Shown: positions 36,454 to 47,387, counted from the stretch's first letter. The stretch is DNA of 64,000 nt from an uncultured Flavobacteriaceae bacterium (GCA_947494695.1 CANLWB010000003.1:1-64000); one strand, 5' to 3'. Translations and numbers: made by a program. Notes: generated from the letters alone by a model not told the origin.

Positions 36454-39400
36454 TTACTTATCGTGAATATTTTTGTACATTTCTGAGGCATAAGTACTAG
36501 CTGTAACTCCATATTTATCCTTGAATATTTTTGCAAAATGCGTGCGGTTTTTTAGTCCTATTTTAGGGATAACCTCGTTTATAGATAATCTCTCATTAAC
36601 TAAAAGTTCAGCTGCTTTTTTCAATCTGTAGTTTCTTAATAATTCCAATGGAGTTTGATTGGTTAAGGTTTTTACCTTTTGATAAAAATGAGTACGGTTA
36701 AGATAAAGTTCTCTCGATAATTTATTCAGATCAAAGTCTTGATCTTCCATATTTTTTTCTATTAAACTATAAAGCTTTTCTAAAAAAGCATTGTCATTTC
36801 TATTATTCTTATTATTTTCTTTAGTAAGAGGAATCCCTATTTTATAACGTTCTCTTAGTTGTTTTCGATTATTCAATAAAGCTTCTACGTTAGTAACTAA
36901 ATGCTGAAAATTAAAAGGCTTTTTTATGTATGCGTCTGCACCATCTCTTATGCCTTTAATATGGTCTTTCAGATTCGCTAAAGCTGTTAAAAGGATAACT
37001 GGAATATGGCTAGTTTTTAAATCTGATTTTATTCGAACACATAAATCCAATCCATTTAATTCTGGCATTTGCACATCACTTATTATAATATCAGGCCACT
37101 CATCATCTAGTGCGTTATAGCATTCTTGACCATTTCTAAAAGACTTTACCTTGAAAAATTTAGATAAGACATCTGTAACAAAAGATCTCATATCTGGATT
37201 ATCTTCAGCATAAAAAATTAACGATTCGGAAAAATCATTTGAGGTTTTCAACTTATTAATTGAATCTTTATCAAAAAAATGATTATCAATCAACACCTCT
37301 TTTTCTTTAGGTAAATTAATATCCTTAATGATTTCTTTATCTAACAACTCTTTAACTATAGGCAATCGAACCGTAATTTTTGTACCTTCATTTATGATAC
37401 TTTCTGCATTAATAAATCCATAATGCATTTCAACCAACCTTTTAGAAAAAGCCAATCCAATACCAGAACCGCTAACATGTTTATTTTCTGATTTATGAGA
37501 CTGGTAAAAACGTTCAAAAATATGGTCAATATCAATAGCATCTATCCCTTTGCCATTGTCAATTACTTCAACTATTAGATCTTTATCATCTGTTTTAAAC
37601 TTAACATCTATGATATCATTAGTTCTGGTATACTTAAAAGCATTGTTTAAAAGGTTATTAAAAATTTTTTCTAGTTTATCTTTATCGGCCGATACAATAA
37701 TGACATTATCCTCACCATCTATCTTTATTTCTTTATTGTCATTACTTGCCAAAATTTTAAAATCTTGAGTAAGTTCTTGAATGAAGGCATTAAAACTAAA
37801 CCGCGTATAATCCATTTTAAGCGCCCCTACATCGGCTCGTCTAAAATCTTGAACTTGCTCGATGAGCTGATATATTTTTCTAGATTGACGTTGCATCAAA
37901 CTTAACTTACTGGAAATCTCAGGATTCCCTTTAAACCTTTCCAAAAGGATATTTGTGGGTCCTGCGAGTAGCGTTAATGGTGTTTTTATTTCATGTGAAA
38001 TATTGGAAAAAAAGCGCAATTTGGCTTCGTTTACTTTTTTAACATTATCAATTTCAAGTTGTTCTATTTCTACTTTATGACTAAGGGTTTTTATTTTTAT
38101 TATGGCACTACTTATTACATAAATTAATAACAAAAGCAAAATAACATAGATAACATAGGCCAGCGGCGTTTGCCAATACGGAGGAGTAATTGTAATTTTT
38201 AGTTTCTTGGGGGGCGTCCATTCATTCAATGCATTAGATGCCATCACATTTAACTCATATTCCCCTGGCTGCAATCCATTATAATTTATGGTATTATTAT
38301 TTGAACGAATCTGTAACCACTCCTTATCTAGAGGTAATAATTTATATTTTAAAAAATGGTTTTCCGAATTTAAAAAATGTAGACTCACAATATCTAATGA
38401 GAATACATTTTCATTATATTTTAGGGTAACTTCATTCTTATCACTTATTCGCTTATCAAGAATCACTCTATTATTTACGCTATTCTCGGGGGTTATGAGT
38501 TTGTTGAATAATTTAAAATTTTCAAACTCAAGATTAGGCAATTGCTCCTTTTCAATAATTCTATTAGAATTGAAATAACAAAAACCATAAAAACCAGAAA
38601 ACACCATTATACCATTGGCAAACCTTTGAGCTGGATACAAAAAATCTTCAAAGGGCAGCCCATCTGACTTATTAAATTTTCTGAAACTATTGCTTTTAGT
38701 ATTAAATTTATTTAATCCAATATTTGTACTTATCCAAAGGTTATGTTCATCATCATAAAGTATATTTTTCACCACATTGTTTGAAAGTCCATCTTTTTCG
38801 GATAAGGTAAAAAACTTGGGCTCTGCATAACTATCAATAACCTTACAAATACCCCCTCCTTCTGTTCCAACCCATAATTCATTATTAGGCAACCTTATTA
38901 TCGTTGAGACGAAATTACTTGAAATGGTATTTTGTATAGTTGCATCTTTGGAGTAATTTTTTATTTCCAAATCTTTAATTGATACACCTTCTTCAAGTTT
39001 TATTCTAAACAACCCCTTTGACCTGGAACCCATCCATATAAAGTCATATAGAGGGTCTGCATAAATAAATTCTATTCCTCCAAAATCTTTATCATCTAAA
39101 AAGGGGTTTTCGTTTAATCCTTCAATGTTTTCAATAGTATTATCTTCGTTTAATACTATTTTATAAGCATTTTGTCTACCTGTAAACCATATATTTCCAG
39201 ATTTATCTTCTGTTATATGCTCAAACCCTAAGAAATACTCATTTAATGGGTAGTTAACAATGGATACCCTCTCTAATTCGTTGCTTCCATTTTTTATACG
39301 AAATAGGTCTCTTGATGTTAGAAGACCAAGCCATAAATTCTTCTTGGAATCTACAAACACCGACCTAATTTGATGCTTCATTTCTCTTAAGACCTCAGGA

Positions 39401-40608
39401 CTTAACTCACCAAAACTTTGGTTTTCAACATTAAACAATGCTATACCTCCATATTGGCTAGTGATATAAAATTCTTTTTCATTTTTTATTGAAATAAAAT
39501 TTGATAAATTTAATGGTAAGGTGTTAGTCTTATTTAGTTTCATTGAAGTATTAAAAGTGTTGAATGCCGATTTTTTAATATCAAATCTATAAACACCTTC
39601 ATTGAATGTAGCCAACCAACAGTGGTTGGTTGATGTTGATAATAGAGCGCTTGAACGTAGCACCTCTAATCCATCATTAAACTGCTCTGCAACAAACTCA
39701 TTTTTTTCTATTAATTTTTTTACATTCTTAATTTTTATTAAGCCACTCTTTGCAGTGCCTAACCACAACGTTTCGTTTTTATCAACCATCATGCATATAA
39801 TATGATGGTTTCCATATACATTACTCTTTTCTAAATTAAATTTATACTCATCTTTAATTTTATTAAAACTTATTAGGGAAGCCCCTCTAGCCGTTGCAAC
39901 TAATAATTTTCCTTCGCCTAAACTTTCAATGCAATGGGTTCCTTTTATAGTATTTCCAAGAATTCTTTTTAATTGAAAATCGTCTGTATTGAAATGTAAT
40001 AGCCCTTCCGAGGAGCTAAACAAATGATTTGAAGCATCTAACGAAATTCCATTAGATAAAAGGGCACTTTCTGGGTTTGGGATGTTATTAGGCATATAGC
40101 TTCCCTTAAAAACGTAATTTTCATCAAATACCAATACACCTCTTCGATCTGTTGCGCATAAAACCAAACCTGTATTTGTAAAAATTATATTACGAATTAT
40201 CGTTTGCCCATCATCTTTTCTCTTAGGTAGATTTATATTTACATTTTTGAATTTCTGTGATTTATAATGATATATTGTAATACCATGATCAGTTCCTATC
40301 CAAATATTCCCCTTTTTATCTTCGGCAAGTGCTCTTACCCGATTGCTAGATAATACATTTTTATGCAACGTATTTTTAATGGTATTTACCCCATAACCGT
40401 TATAAATACTTATCCCGTCATAGCTTCCTAACCAAATATACCCTTTAGAATCCTCAAGAATTGAGGTAACCCCATTATGAGCTAACCCATCTGAAATGCT
40501 TAGGTTTAAATTTGAATCAAATTTCGCCCCTTGGGCTATTAAAACTAAACATGAAAGGAAATTAATTAAAAAAAACAGTCTGTTTTTATTTAACATTTTT
40601 TTTAGCAA
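36454..40608 (-). CDS. Hybrid two-component system regulator (HTCS)
   Basis: A 1384-aa one-protein signalling system that senses an oligosaccharide in the periplasm and activates PUL transcription. The N-terminal signal or anchor (LFFLINFLSCLVLIAQG) is followed by two Reg_prop propellers (repeats such as GYIWLGSYDGISIYNGYG and GNIWIGTDHGITIY) and a Y_Y_Y domain (ends about 790). A membrane helix lies at about 815-835. The kinase has HisKA SNISHEIKTPLTLL (His near 871) and an HATPase with DNGKGIDAID. The receiver has IISDVQMPELNG (Asp near 1177), and an AraC-type helix-turn-helix closes the protein (about 1280-1384). It lies in the middle of the PUL, downstream of the susCD operon, with its own promoter. 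Confidence 0.96.
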   Translation of the reverse strand: MLKKMLNKNRLFFLINFLSCLVLIAQGAKFDSNLNLSISDGLAHNGVTSILEDSKGYIWLGSYDGISIYNGYGVNTIKNTLHKNVLSSNRVRALAEDKKGNIWIGTDHGITIYHYKSQKFKNVNINLPKRKDDGQTIIRNIIFTNTGLVLCATDRRGVLVFDENYVFKGSYMPNNIPNPESALLSNGISLDASNHLFSSSEGLLHFNTDDFQLKRILGNTIKGTHCIESLGEGKLLVATARGASLISFNKIKDEYKFNLEKSNVYGNHHIICMMVDKNETLWLGTAKSGLIKIKNVKKLIEKNEFVAEQFNDGLEVLRSSALLSTSTNHCWLATFNEGVYRFDIKKSAFNTFNTSMKLNKTNTLPLNLSNFISIKNEKEFYITSQYGGIALFNVENQSFGELSPEVLREMKHQIRSVFVDSKKNLWLGLLTSRDLFRIKNGSNELERVSIVNYPLNEYFLGFEHITEDKSGNIWFTGRQNAYKIVLNEDNTIENIEGLNENPFLDDKDFGGIEFIYADPLYDFIWMGSRSKGLFRIKLEEGVSIKDLEIKNYSKDATIQNTISSNFVSTIIRLPNNELWVGTEGGGICKVIDSYAEPKFFTLSEKDGLSNNVVKNILYDDEHNLWISTNIGLNKFNTKSNSFRKFNKSDGLPFEDFLYPAQRFANGIMVFSGFYGFCYFNSNRIIEKEQLPNLEFENFKLFNKLITPENSVNNRVILDKRISDKNEVTLKYNENVFSLDIVSLHFLNSENHFLKYKLLPLDKEWLQIRSNNNTINYNGLQPGEYELNVMASNALNEWTPPKKLKITITPPYWQTPLAYVIYVILLLLLIYVISSAIIKIKTLSHKVEIEQLEIDNVKKVNEAKLRFFSNISHEIKTPLTLLAGPTNILLERFKGNPEISSKLSLMQRQSRKIYQLIEQVQDFRRADVGALKMDYTRFSFNAFIQELTQDFKILASNDNKEIKIDGEDNVIIVSADKDKLEKIFNNLLNNAFKYTRTNDIIDVKFKTDDKDLIVEVIDNGKGIDAIDIDHIFERFYQSHKSENKHVSGSGIGLAFSKRLVEMHYGFINAESIINEGTKITVRLPIVKELLDKEIIKDINLPKEKEVLIDNHFFDKDSINKLKTSNDFSESLIFYAEDNPDMRSFVTDVLSKFFKVKSFRNGQECYNALDDEWPDIIISDVQMPELNGLDLCVRIKSDLKTSHIPVILLTALANLKDHIKGIRDGADAYIKKPFNFQHLVTNVEALLNNRKQLRERYKIGIPLTKENNKNNRNDNAFLEKLYSLIEKNMEDQDFDLNKLSRELYLNRTHFYQKVKTLTNQTPLELLRNYRLKKAAELLVNERLSINEVIPKIGLKNRTHFAKIFKDKYGVTASTYASEMYKNIHDK

Positions 40609-40628
40609 TTAATGGTACACTAAAATAA

Positions 40629-40657
40629 CAAAAATATACCCCATGTATCTTTAACAA
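40629..40657 (-). promoter_or_regulatory. Promoter of the hybrid regulator
   Basis: On the minus strand TATTTTTG (plus 40629-40636) fits TAnnTTTG, with TTG (plus 40655-40657) 18 bp upstream. The box ends 20 bp before the ATG. No direct-repeat operator like A, B or C is seen here, so expression is probably constitutive. Confidence 0.55.
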
Positions 40658-40696
40658 CAGAAATAAAGATCGTAGTATATATCGTTATTTACTTAT

Positions 40697-40737
40697 TATA
40701 AAGAAAGGTTACTTATAATAAGCAACCTTTCTTTATA
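40697..40737 (-). terminator. Long hairpin between the SusE-like gene and the regulator
   Basis: A perfect 14-bp stem, TATAAAGAAAGGTT (40697-40710) with its complement at 40724-40737, and a 13-nt loop that holds a small palindrome (CTTATAATAAG). It starts 84 bp after the SusE-like stop. There is no long T run after it, so it may be a processing or partial termination signal at the end of the susCD operon. Confidence 0.55.
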
Positions 40738-40821
40738 AAACTATTAACTTAATAAATAAAACTAGTTAAAAACTCTTAACAAAAATTATTTAATAATTTT
40801 TTGTTCTTTAAAACAAGAATA

Positions 40822-42510
40822 TTAAGGTCGATAATTTATAGGCACCCATTTCATTTCATCTAAGTAAAAGGTTTGTTTTCCAGTAACTCCACTATTAAGA
40901 TCTGGACGTACATTTAGGTCAAAACGTTGATTTGTGACGTCATTCAACGTAATTTCAACACCTATTTTAACCCACTCTCCACGAGGTATATTTTCGATAT
41001 CCCAAGTCGTAAGAGTCCATGGTTGCGTTACGGCGGTTCTAAAACCTTTTAATGTGGTACCTGGCTCTATATAAATCATGTACGAGACATAGTATGAACC
41101 AGCAGGTACGGCCCCTTTAAATTCATTACCTGCAATACCCCATTGCTGCAAGTTTAAATCTACAGCTCCATCTGCGTAACTATATCGCATAGAGGCGTCT
41201 CCACTAAATGCCATGTCTGTTGTTCGAGTAAATATTGGATCATCTTCTGTATTGTTGTTATTTCCAACCCAGTATCCATCAGCATTGGCTCCTTTCCAAT
41301 CTCCACCAATTCCTTCAACACCAGCCCAAACAGGATCTACTATACTTTCTCCTGTCACTATTTTTACCACAGACTGCTGACTAAAAGTTCCTAAAACTCT
41401 AGTATCTACAGATTCTACGATATTACCAGAGTAGGATACTGTAATCTCATCGTCAAAATAAACAGCTTCTGACAATTTTAATTCTAATATCGTTTTATCA
41501 TTAGCATTTGCACTAACGGAAGATACTGGTATATTTTGATCAAAACCAGTGTTAGGGTTTTTAACATTTACAGTAAAATCGTTTTCTGAACCATTTGCGA
41601 CAGCAATTTCTCCACTTACGGTAAAACTAATAACACCATCTGAATCGATTTGAATTCCACCAATAGCCTCAAATGGCTGCGATGAAGGAATAACATTAAT
41701 TATCAATGGTATATGCTTATGCACTTCTTCGGCTGGTAATAAATCTTCTCTAATAGATTTCATCCCACCAGCTGTAAATCTACCTAATGAAAAATACTTA
41801 GCGGTAAGAACAGAGTCTGTAACGGTGGCTCCATCAGTAAGTTTTGAAAATGGCAAGTCCCAAGTTCTTCCATTAGGTCTATCCTCTGTTGTTAAGTCTA
41901 CAAATGTTAAAGCATTACCTGCCTCAACATCAATTTCTGGCCATGAGGCAGGAATTTCTCCATTAGGTCCCTCTACATTTTGGTCTCCAGTTACTTTTAA
42001 TATTTCATCTCCATTAGAGTCACGAACCAAAAATGCTGGCTTTAATTTCCCAAACACATCTACTTCCCATTCATTTTCAATAACCCAAACACCATTTTCC
42101 GGATATGCATAAATGGTATCTCTACCTCTATAGATAAGCGAATCTTTAAATGTATTTCTAAGTTTAACTATATTTTTACCGGGGTTTAAAAATAAAACAT
42201 GAGCATCTTTGTTAGTACTTACAAGATCAAGTTCATCATTTATAAATAATGGTAATGAGTCCGTTTTAAAATCAAAATCCGGGTGTAAATATTTATTACC
42301 TTCCTCAATAATAAACTCATGAGTTAACGGGTTTTGTGATAAATCTCTGAATGTAATATGTTCTCCTTCTTTTATACTGTATAAGAATCCTGGTCTAATA
42401 CTTGTAACCCAAGTTGCATCCTGAAAAGCAGGAGGCAAAGTATCATTATCCTCGCACCCAAATACAAAAATTAGGGTAAGAGCTACTAATAAAATTTTAA
42501 AATTTTTCAT
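40822..42510 (-). CDS. SusE-like surface glycan-binding lipoprotein
   Basis: A 562-aa lipoprotein (LTLIFVFGCEDND, Cys19) directly after susD, where PULs encode surface glycan-binding proteins. The sequence is beta-rich. The N-terminal region resembles PKD-like or SusE-type modules; a bacterial Ig-like segment follows at about 255-385 (DSDGVISFTVSGEIAV, DDEITVSYSGNIV); the C-terminal 160 residues form a probable carbohydrate-binding sandwich ending TFYLDEMKWVP. No catalytic motif is seen. It is inferred to help capture the glycan at the surface for SusCD. No family can be named exactly. Confidence 0.75.
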   Translation of the reverse strand: MKNFKILLVALTLIFVFGCEDNDTLPPAFQDATWVTSIRPGFLYSIKEGEHITFRDLSQNPLTHEFIIEEGNKYLHPDFDFKTDSLPLFINDELDLVSTNKDAHVLFLNPGKNIVKLRNTFKDSLIYRGRDTIYAYPENGVWVIENEWEVDVFGKLKPAFLVRDSNGDEILKVTGDQNVEGPNGEIPASWPEIDVEAGNALTFVDLTTEDRPNGRTWDLPFSKLTDGATVTDSVLTAKYFSLGRFTAGGMKSIREDLLPAEEVHKHIPLIINVIPSSQPFEAIGGIQIDSDGVISFTVSGEIAVANGSENDFTVNVKNPNTGFDQNIPVSSVSANANDKTILELKLSEAVYFDDEITVSYSGNIVESVDTRVLGTFSQQSVVKIVTGESIVDPVWAGVEGIGGDWKGANADGYWVGNNNNTEDDPIFTRTTDMAFSGDASMRYSYADGAVDLNLQQWGIAGNEFKGAVPAGSYYVSYMIYIEPGTTLKGFRTAVTQPWTLTTWDIENIPRGEWVKIGVEITLNDVTNQRFDLNVRPDLNSGVTGKQTFYLDEMKWVPINYRP

Positions 42511-42522
42511 CTTTATATTTTT

Positions 42523-44292
42523 TTATTCAGAAATTGAAGGGTTTGCTACTACTTCTGCCAATGGTAATGGTACATAATCATGACTTGCAGGATTGTAATT
42601 CTGAGCTTTTTGATCATACTCATAATCTATAATCTTCAACCCAGTTGCAGTAGGATCAACTTCGCTACCAACGGTTATTTGATTAACATCATCTCCATTA
42701 ACATTTTTTATTGATATAGTACTTACATAATACGTTTCACTTGCCAACCTGTCAAAATTAGACTTTATAACACCCCATCTTCTTAAATCAGTCCAACGTG
42801 TTTGGAAACCTTCAAGACACATCTCTAAAGGCTTTTCTTTAAACATTAAATGTTCCATTAAAGATTCTTCGGTATACGTAATATTATCAAAAGTAGAGGA
42901 AGACCACCTTGGGTTAACAGGTCCTAATAAAACAAGTGCCCATCTATGTCTTAATGCATTAATTAATTCTAGAGCTTCTGTAACATCTCCAGTTTTAATC
43001 ATACATTCTGCCTGCATTAAATATACATTTGCCAATCTATCTAATATAACATTTTTACCAGAAGCTCTAGATCCTCTTGGATTTGAAGCTCCTTCATCTT
43101 CATTTAAATCATAATTGGTATATTTCTTATACCTACCAAATCCCCATCCATCAGCAGCTGTGGCAACCCATGCTCCAGTAGTTTGTCCATAACTTAAAGA
43201 GACATCATCATCTGGTAAAAAAAGGAAAGACGATGCTCTTAAGTTTACTGGTCTCAATGTACGACCATCATCTGGGTCTTCATAGTAATTTCTATCATCT
43301 AAGGAATCCATTTCGTCTTTCTTAAATGTGTCAATTAACCACGCGGGTAATATTGGACCTTCTGAATTTACTGTTAGAAGTGCATATCGATTTGATATAG
43401 CTTCATCCCACCAAACACTAATATCTTCTCTATGATCTAAAGTATAATTAAGTTCGAAAATTGATTCTTTTGTAAAATCTCCTTTACTAGTAAACAGAAT
43501 ATCTAAGTCATAAACCAAACTATAGTTATAATCTGCAGTAACATTATTAATAATATCATTAAAATAAGTCATTGCATTTGCATAATCTTTATCAAACAAA
43601 TAACTTTTTCCTAAATTTACCGCCGCAGCTCCACGTGTTGCACGACCTGTTCCTGCTTTATCATAACTCGTTGGTAAATTATTGTAAGCATATTCTAAAT
43701 CTTTACGAAAAAAATCTTGAACTTCGTTAGCAGGTGACAAAGCGGTGTTAAACTCTTCTCTATTAGCAGGAACAAAATCTCTAATAATAACACTTCCATT
43801 ATTGTATGTGGTATGCAAATAAAAATGCATTAATCCCCTTATAAATCTTGCCTCTGCCATTTGATTAGTCCAAATAGCAATATCTTCTTCATCTGTATAG
43901 TTAGCTTCTATATTTTCTAAACCTTCTATGACTTGATTTGCTCTAAAAATTGCTCTATACATTGCCACCCATCTCTGTTCAACATAGCTATCTGCATTAC
44001 TATAATTAAGGTCATAATAAGGCAATCTCCAAACTACACCTAATGGCCTTCCCCAACCTGGCCAACCTTCATCTGTTTTCATAGCCTCGGCTTCTAGCTG
44101 TAATATATCGTGATCTAGTAAAGCTTGATAAGAAGCGGCTAAACCTTTTTGGGTATCTATTAAATTTTTCCAAAAAGATCCTGTAGAAAGTTCATTTGGA
44201 TTTGTTAAGTCTAATTTCTCCTCGCAAGAACACAGAAATACTGTTACGAGAGCTATCAAAATATAATTGATTTTTAAGTTTTTCATTTTCAT
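42523..44292 (-). CDS. SusD/RagB family glycan-binding lipoprotein
   Basis: A 589-aa outer-membrane lipoprotein (VTVFLCSCEEKLDLTNPNE, lipobox Cys near 23) that closes over its SusC partner as a lid and binds oligosaccharide. The family pattern is intact: NELSTGSFWKN near the N-terminus, TPR-like helices with RFIRGLMHFYLHTTYN and AAVNLGKSYLFDKDYANA, and the C-terminal LMFKEKPLEMCLEGFQTRWTDLRRWG and NPSISE end. An alternative ATG two codons in is equally good. It lies 5 bp after susC. Confidence 0.96.
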   Translation of the reverse strand: MKMKNLKINYILIALVTVFLCSCEEKLDLTNPNELSTGSFWKNLIDTQKGLAASYQALLDHDILQLEAEAMKTDEGWPGWGRPLGVVWRLPYYDLNYSNADSYVEQRWVAMYRAIFRANQVIEGLENIEANYTDEEDIAIWTNQMAEARFIRGLMHFYLHTTYNNGSVIIRDFVPANREEFNTALSPANEVQDFFRKDLEYAYNNLPTSYDKAGTGRATRGAAAVNLGKSYLFDKDYANAMTYFNDIINNVTADYNYSLVYDLDILFTSKGDFTKESIFELNYTLDHREDISVWWDEAISNRYALLTVNSEGPILPAWLIDTFKKDEMDSLDDRNYYEDPDDGRTLRPVNLRASSFLFLPDDDVSLSYGQTTGAWVATAADGWGFGRYKKYTNYDLNEDEGASNPRGSRASGKNVILDRLANVYLMQAECMIKTGDVTEALELINALRHRWALVLLGPVNPRWSSSTFDNITYTEESLMEHLMFKEKPLEMCLEGFQTRWTDLRRWGVIKSNFDRLASETYYVSTISIKNVNGDDVNQITVGSEVDPTATGLKIIDYEYDQKAQNYNPASHDYVPLPLAEVVANPSISE

Positions 44293-44297
44293 TTTTT

Positions 44298-47200
44298 TTA
44301 AAAGTTTAAATCTAAACCTACTAAGTAAAACGCAGCTCTTGGGTATTGGTTCCTATCAATTCCTCTACTAGCTGTACCACCTCCTATTTCTGGATCATAA
44401 CCCGTATAATCTGTAATAGTAATTGGGTTTTGTGCAGAAACATATAGTCTCAATTTATTTATTCCACCAATTTTCTTTAAAAAATTATCAGAAAAACTGT
44501 ATCCCAATGTTGCTTGCTTTAAACGTAAATAACTTCCATCTTCAATCCATAAGTCAGAAAACGCTGCATAATTAGAATGGTTATCATCCCTTGCTGTTGC
44601 GATATTAGAGGTTGGATTACTTTCAGACCATTGATACACCAAATCTTCATGACGCCCCCATCTGTAAGCTTCATATTTTGAAGAGTTAACAATTTCATGC
44701 CCTAGAGCAGCATACCAATTCATAGAAAAATCAAAGCGCTTATAATTAGCATTTAAATTAAAACCTACTTCGTATTCTGGCAAACCACTTCCTACATAAA
44801 CTCTATCTGCGTTGGTAATGGCTCCATCTCCATTATTATCTACATATTTTACATCCCCTAATTGAGGTTCGACATCAGTTTCCAATAACTTATACTCTTC
44901 CAATTCTTCTTCGTTATTTATAATTCCATCTCTGGTACGCATAAAAAATGCACCAGCTTCATAGTCTTCAGCTAAAACAGTTATTGCTGTGCCTCTCAAT
45001 CCATAATCATTAATGTATATAGGCTCTTTGTCTCCAACAATTCTCGTTATCTTATTCTCATTAGTTGCAAATGTACCGTTCATTGTCAAGTTTAATTTTC
45101 CAATTTCAGCCCTACATTTTGCAGACAACTCAACACCTCTATTAGTCATATTACCAATATTTAATGTTACTTTAGAATTATTCACACCAGATGCCGAACC
45201 TGGTATTGTTACAGGGAATAACATATCCCTATTAGTTTTTTCATAATACTCTGCGGTAAACGTTAATTTATTTTTGAATAGACCAATATCTACACCAAGA
45301 TTTGTTTGAATTGAAGTCTCCCATTTTACTAATGGGTTTGCAAAAGCTGTTTGTATTGCACCATTAGTTAAAATATCTGTTTCTGAACCAAACACATAGT
45401 CTATATTTGGTGTAATAGAAGCATCGAAAGTATAATCGCTGAAACTTTCATTACCAACTTCTCCATAACTCGCTCTTAATTTCAAGTTATTAATGGTCTT
45501 ATTATTTTTCAAAAAATTCTCTTCTGTAACATTCCAAGCAAAGGCTCCCGAAGGGAAGATATTCGATCTGTTACTAGCTCCGAATCTTGATGATGCGTCT
45601 CGCCTAACACTAGAACTAATTAGATACTTGCCTTTATATCCATATTGGACTCTAGCAATTATGCCCAAAATTGTATGATCTGCATTAAACCCAGATCCAA
45701 CTATTGGGACTCCACTAGCCCCATTAAGGACCTTAATATCATTACTAAGAACACCATTCCTACTGGCAAAAAAGCGTTCATTTCTAAAATCTTCCCATGT
45801 CATACCTCCTGTAAAGGTAAAATCATGAATATTTTTTATATTAAATTTATAGGTTCCATAAAGATTAAAACTTTGGTTTTTTCTCCTTAAAGCGTCATTC
45901 CTTACACTACTAGATGACGGAAAACTCCAATTTTCTCCATCAACAGTATATACTTGTCTAAATGGATTAAATCTACGTTCAAACATATTTGCAGTAGCTA
46001 AACCATAACTAGCTGTTAATGTCACTCCTTTAAAAATATCATACTTAATATTTAAATTTGTCATGGTTTTAATCCAATCCTGAGATCTTTCGTTTTCAAA
46101 AGAATCTAACACCCAGTTTGAGGCGGTTCCGAGAGCTCCTCCTTCATGTATTAACACCTCACCTGGTTCAAGTTTCGTTAAATCTGGTCTATATGGCTGA
46201 TACCTTATCAATTGATTTACAAGGCCTGGTGATAAATCTCTATGTTCAGAGTTTAAAGAAACATTAGCCTTAATATCCCATTTTCCATGTACATAGCTCG
46301 TATTTGCTCTTATATTAAACCTATCAAAACTAGCTCCAACTTGCGATCCTTTTTCCTGGAAAAAACCTGTACTTACACCATAAGTTATATCTTTTGAACC
46401 TCCAGATATATTAACAAAATGATTTTGCGTTGGCTGGTTATCTATAATTATATTATGAAACAAATTAGTATCTAGTTGTAATTTACTTGGTCCAGACTGA
46501 CCAATAATATCAATTTCATCATCTGGTAAACCATTAGTACCTCTTGCATTTCTTGCAAAAATAAGATCAAAATAGGTTTGCTGATGCGCATTCATTAATC
46601 TTGTTATATCATTATTTACAGATTTTATACCATAACTTGAATTTGCACGTACAGATAAGTTACCTGCTTTACCTTGCTTGGTGGTAATTATAATAACGCC
46701 TGGAGCTCCACGAGTACCATAAATAGCTGTAGATGCGGCATCTTTTAATATATCTATGGACTCAATTTCATTAGGACTTATATTAGGATTGCCTTCTTGT
46801 ATAAATCCATCTACAACATACAACGGTTCGCTGCTTCCAGCCACCGATGTTATACCTCTAATTAAAATTTGAGAGGGCTCACCAGGTTGTGCAGAGGATA
46901 TTACATTAACACCTGCCATTTGTCCTTGCAGCGCAATTCCCAAATCTGAAGTAACTACTTGTTCTATATCTTTAGATTTCACACTTGATACAGCGCCTGT
47001 AACTTCTTTTTTCGTTACCGTTCCATAACCAATAACGACAACTTCATCTAAGTCTTCTAGACTAGGAGATAATCTAATATCCATATTGGCTCCGGTTATT
47101 GTAACAGTTTTTCCCTCCATTCCCAAATAAGACACCGATAGTTCGTCTCCTACTTTTGCCTGAATAGAATAATAACCGTCAAAATCTGTAACTGTTCCTT

Positions 47201-47387
47201 TAGAGCTCTCTTTTATAATAATAGCAACGCCTGGTATAGGCAACCCATCTGCTGAATTAGTCACCGAACCACTAACGGTTATTTGTTGATTCTGAGCCTG
47301 GTTACTTAGACTTAGCGAAAAGATAAAAGCAAACAGCAATAGTTTGCCCCACATCTTCCTTATCTGGTTTTCTTTATTTAATTTCAT
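44298..47387 (-). CDS. SusC/RagA family TonB-dependent transporter
   Basis: A 1029-aa outer-membrane transporter that imports oligosaccharides with TonB energy. After the signal peptide (LLLFAFIFSLSLSNQAQ) comes a carboxypeptidase-D-like regulatory domain (VSGSVTNSADGLPIPGVAIIIK, DFDGYYSI), the TonB box region (EVVVIGYGTVTKKEVTGAVS), the plug (with LYVVDGFIQEG and AASTAIYGTRGAPGVIIITTK), and a 22-strand barrel ending AAFYLVGLDLNF. Domain order and length are normal for SusC. It lies 103 bp after GH110 in the same operon. Confidence 0.97.
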   Translation of the reverse strand: MKLNKENQIRKMWGKLLLFAFIFSLSLSNQAQNQQITVSGSVTNSADGLPIPGVAIIIKESSKGTVTDFDGYYSIQAKVGDELSVSYLGMEGKTVTITGANMDIRLSPSLEDLDEVVVIGYGTVTKKEVTGAVSSVKSKDIEQVVTSDLGIALQGQMAGVNVISSAQPGEPSQILIRGITSVAGSSEPLYVVDGFIQEGNPNISPNEIESIDILKDAASTAIYGTRGAPGVIIITTKQGKAGNLSVRANSSYGIKSVNNDITRLMNAHQQTYFDLIFARNARGTNGLPDDEIDIIGQSGPSKLQLDTNLFHNIIIDNQPTQNHFVNISGGSKDITYGVSTGFFQEKGSQVGASFDRFNIRANTSYVHGKWDIKANVSLNSEHRDLSPGLVNQLIRYQPYRPDLTKLEPGEVLIHEGGALGTASNWVLDSFENERSQDWIKTMTNLNIKYDIFKGVTLTASYGLATANMFERRFNPFRQVYTVDGENWSFPSSSSVRNDALRRKNQSFNLYGTYKFNIKNIHDFTFTGGMTWEDFRNERFFASRNGVLSNDIKVLNGASGVPIVGSGFNADHTILGIIARVQYGYKGKYLISSSVRRDASSRFGASNRSNIFPSGAFAWNVTEENFLKNNKTINNLKLRASYGEVGNESFSDYTFDASITPNIDYVFGSETDILTNGAIQTAFANPLVKWETSIQTNLGVDIGLFKNKLTFTAEYYEKTNRDMLFPVTIPGSASGVNNSKVTLNIGNMTNRGVELSAKCRAEIGKLNLTMNGTFATNENKITRIVGDKEPIYINDYGLRGTAITVLAEDYEAGAFFMRTRDGIINNEEELEEYKLLETDVEPQLGDVKYVDNNGDGAITNADRVYVGSGLPEYEVGFNLNANYKRFDFSMNWYAALGHEIVNSSKYEAYRWGRHEDLVYQWSESNPTSNIATARDDNHSNYAAFSDLWIEDGSYLRLKQATLGYSFSDNFLKKIGGINKLRLYVSAQNPITITDYTGYDPEIGGGTASRGIDRNQYPRAAFYLVGLDLNF

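Noticed and set aside
36446-36470. TGTCGATTACTTATCG near the end of the regulator gene, resembling an operator half-site
   Set aside because: It overlaps the regulator stop codon and last codons, has no partner at 21 bp, and a better candidate (site C) lies between it and the GH2 operon.
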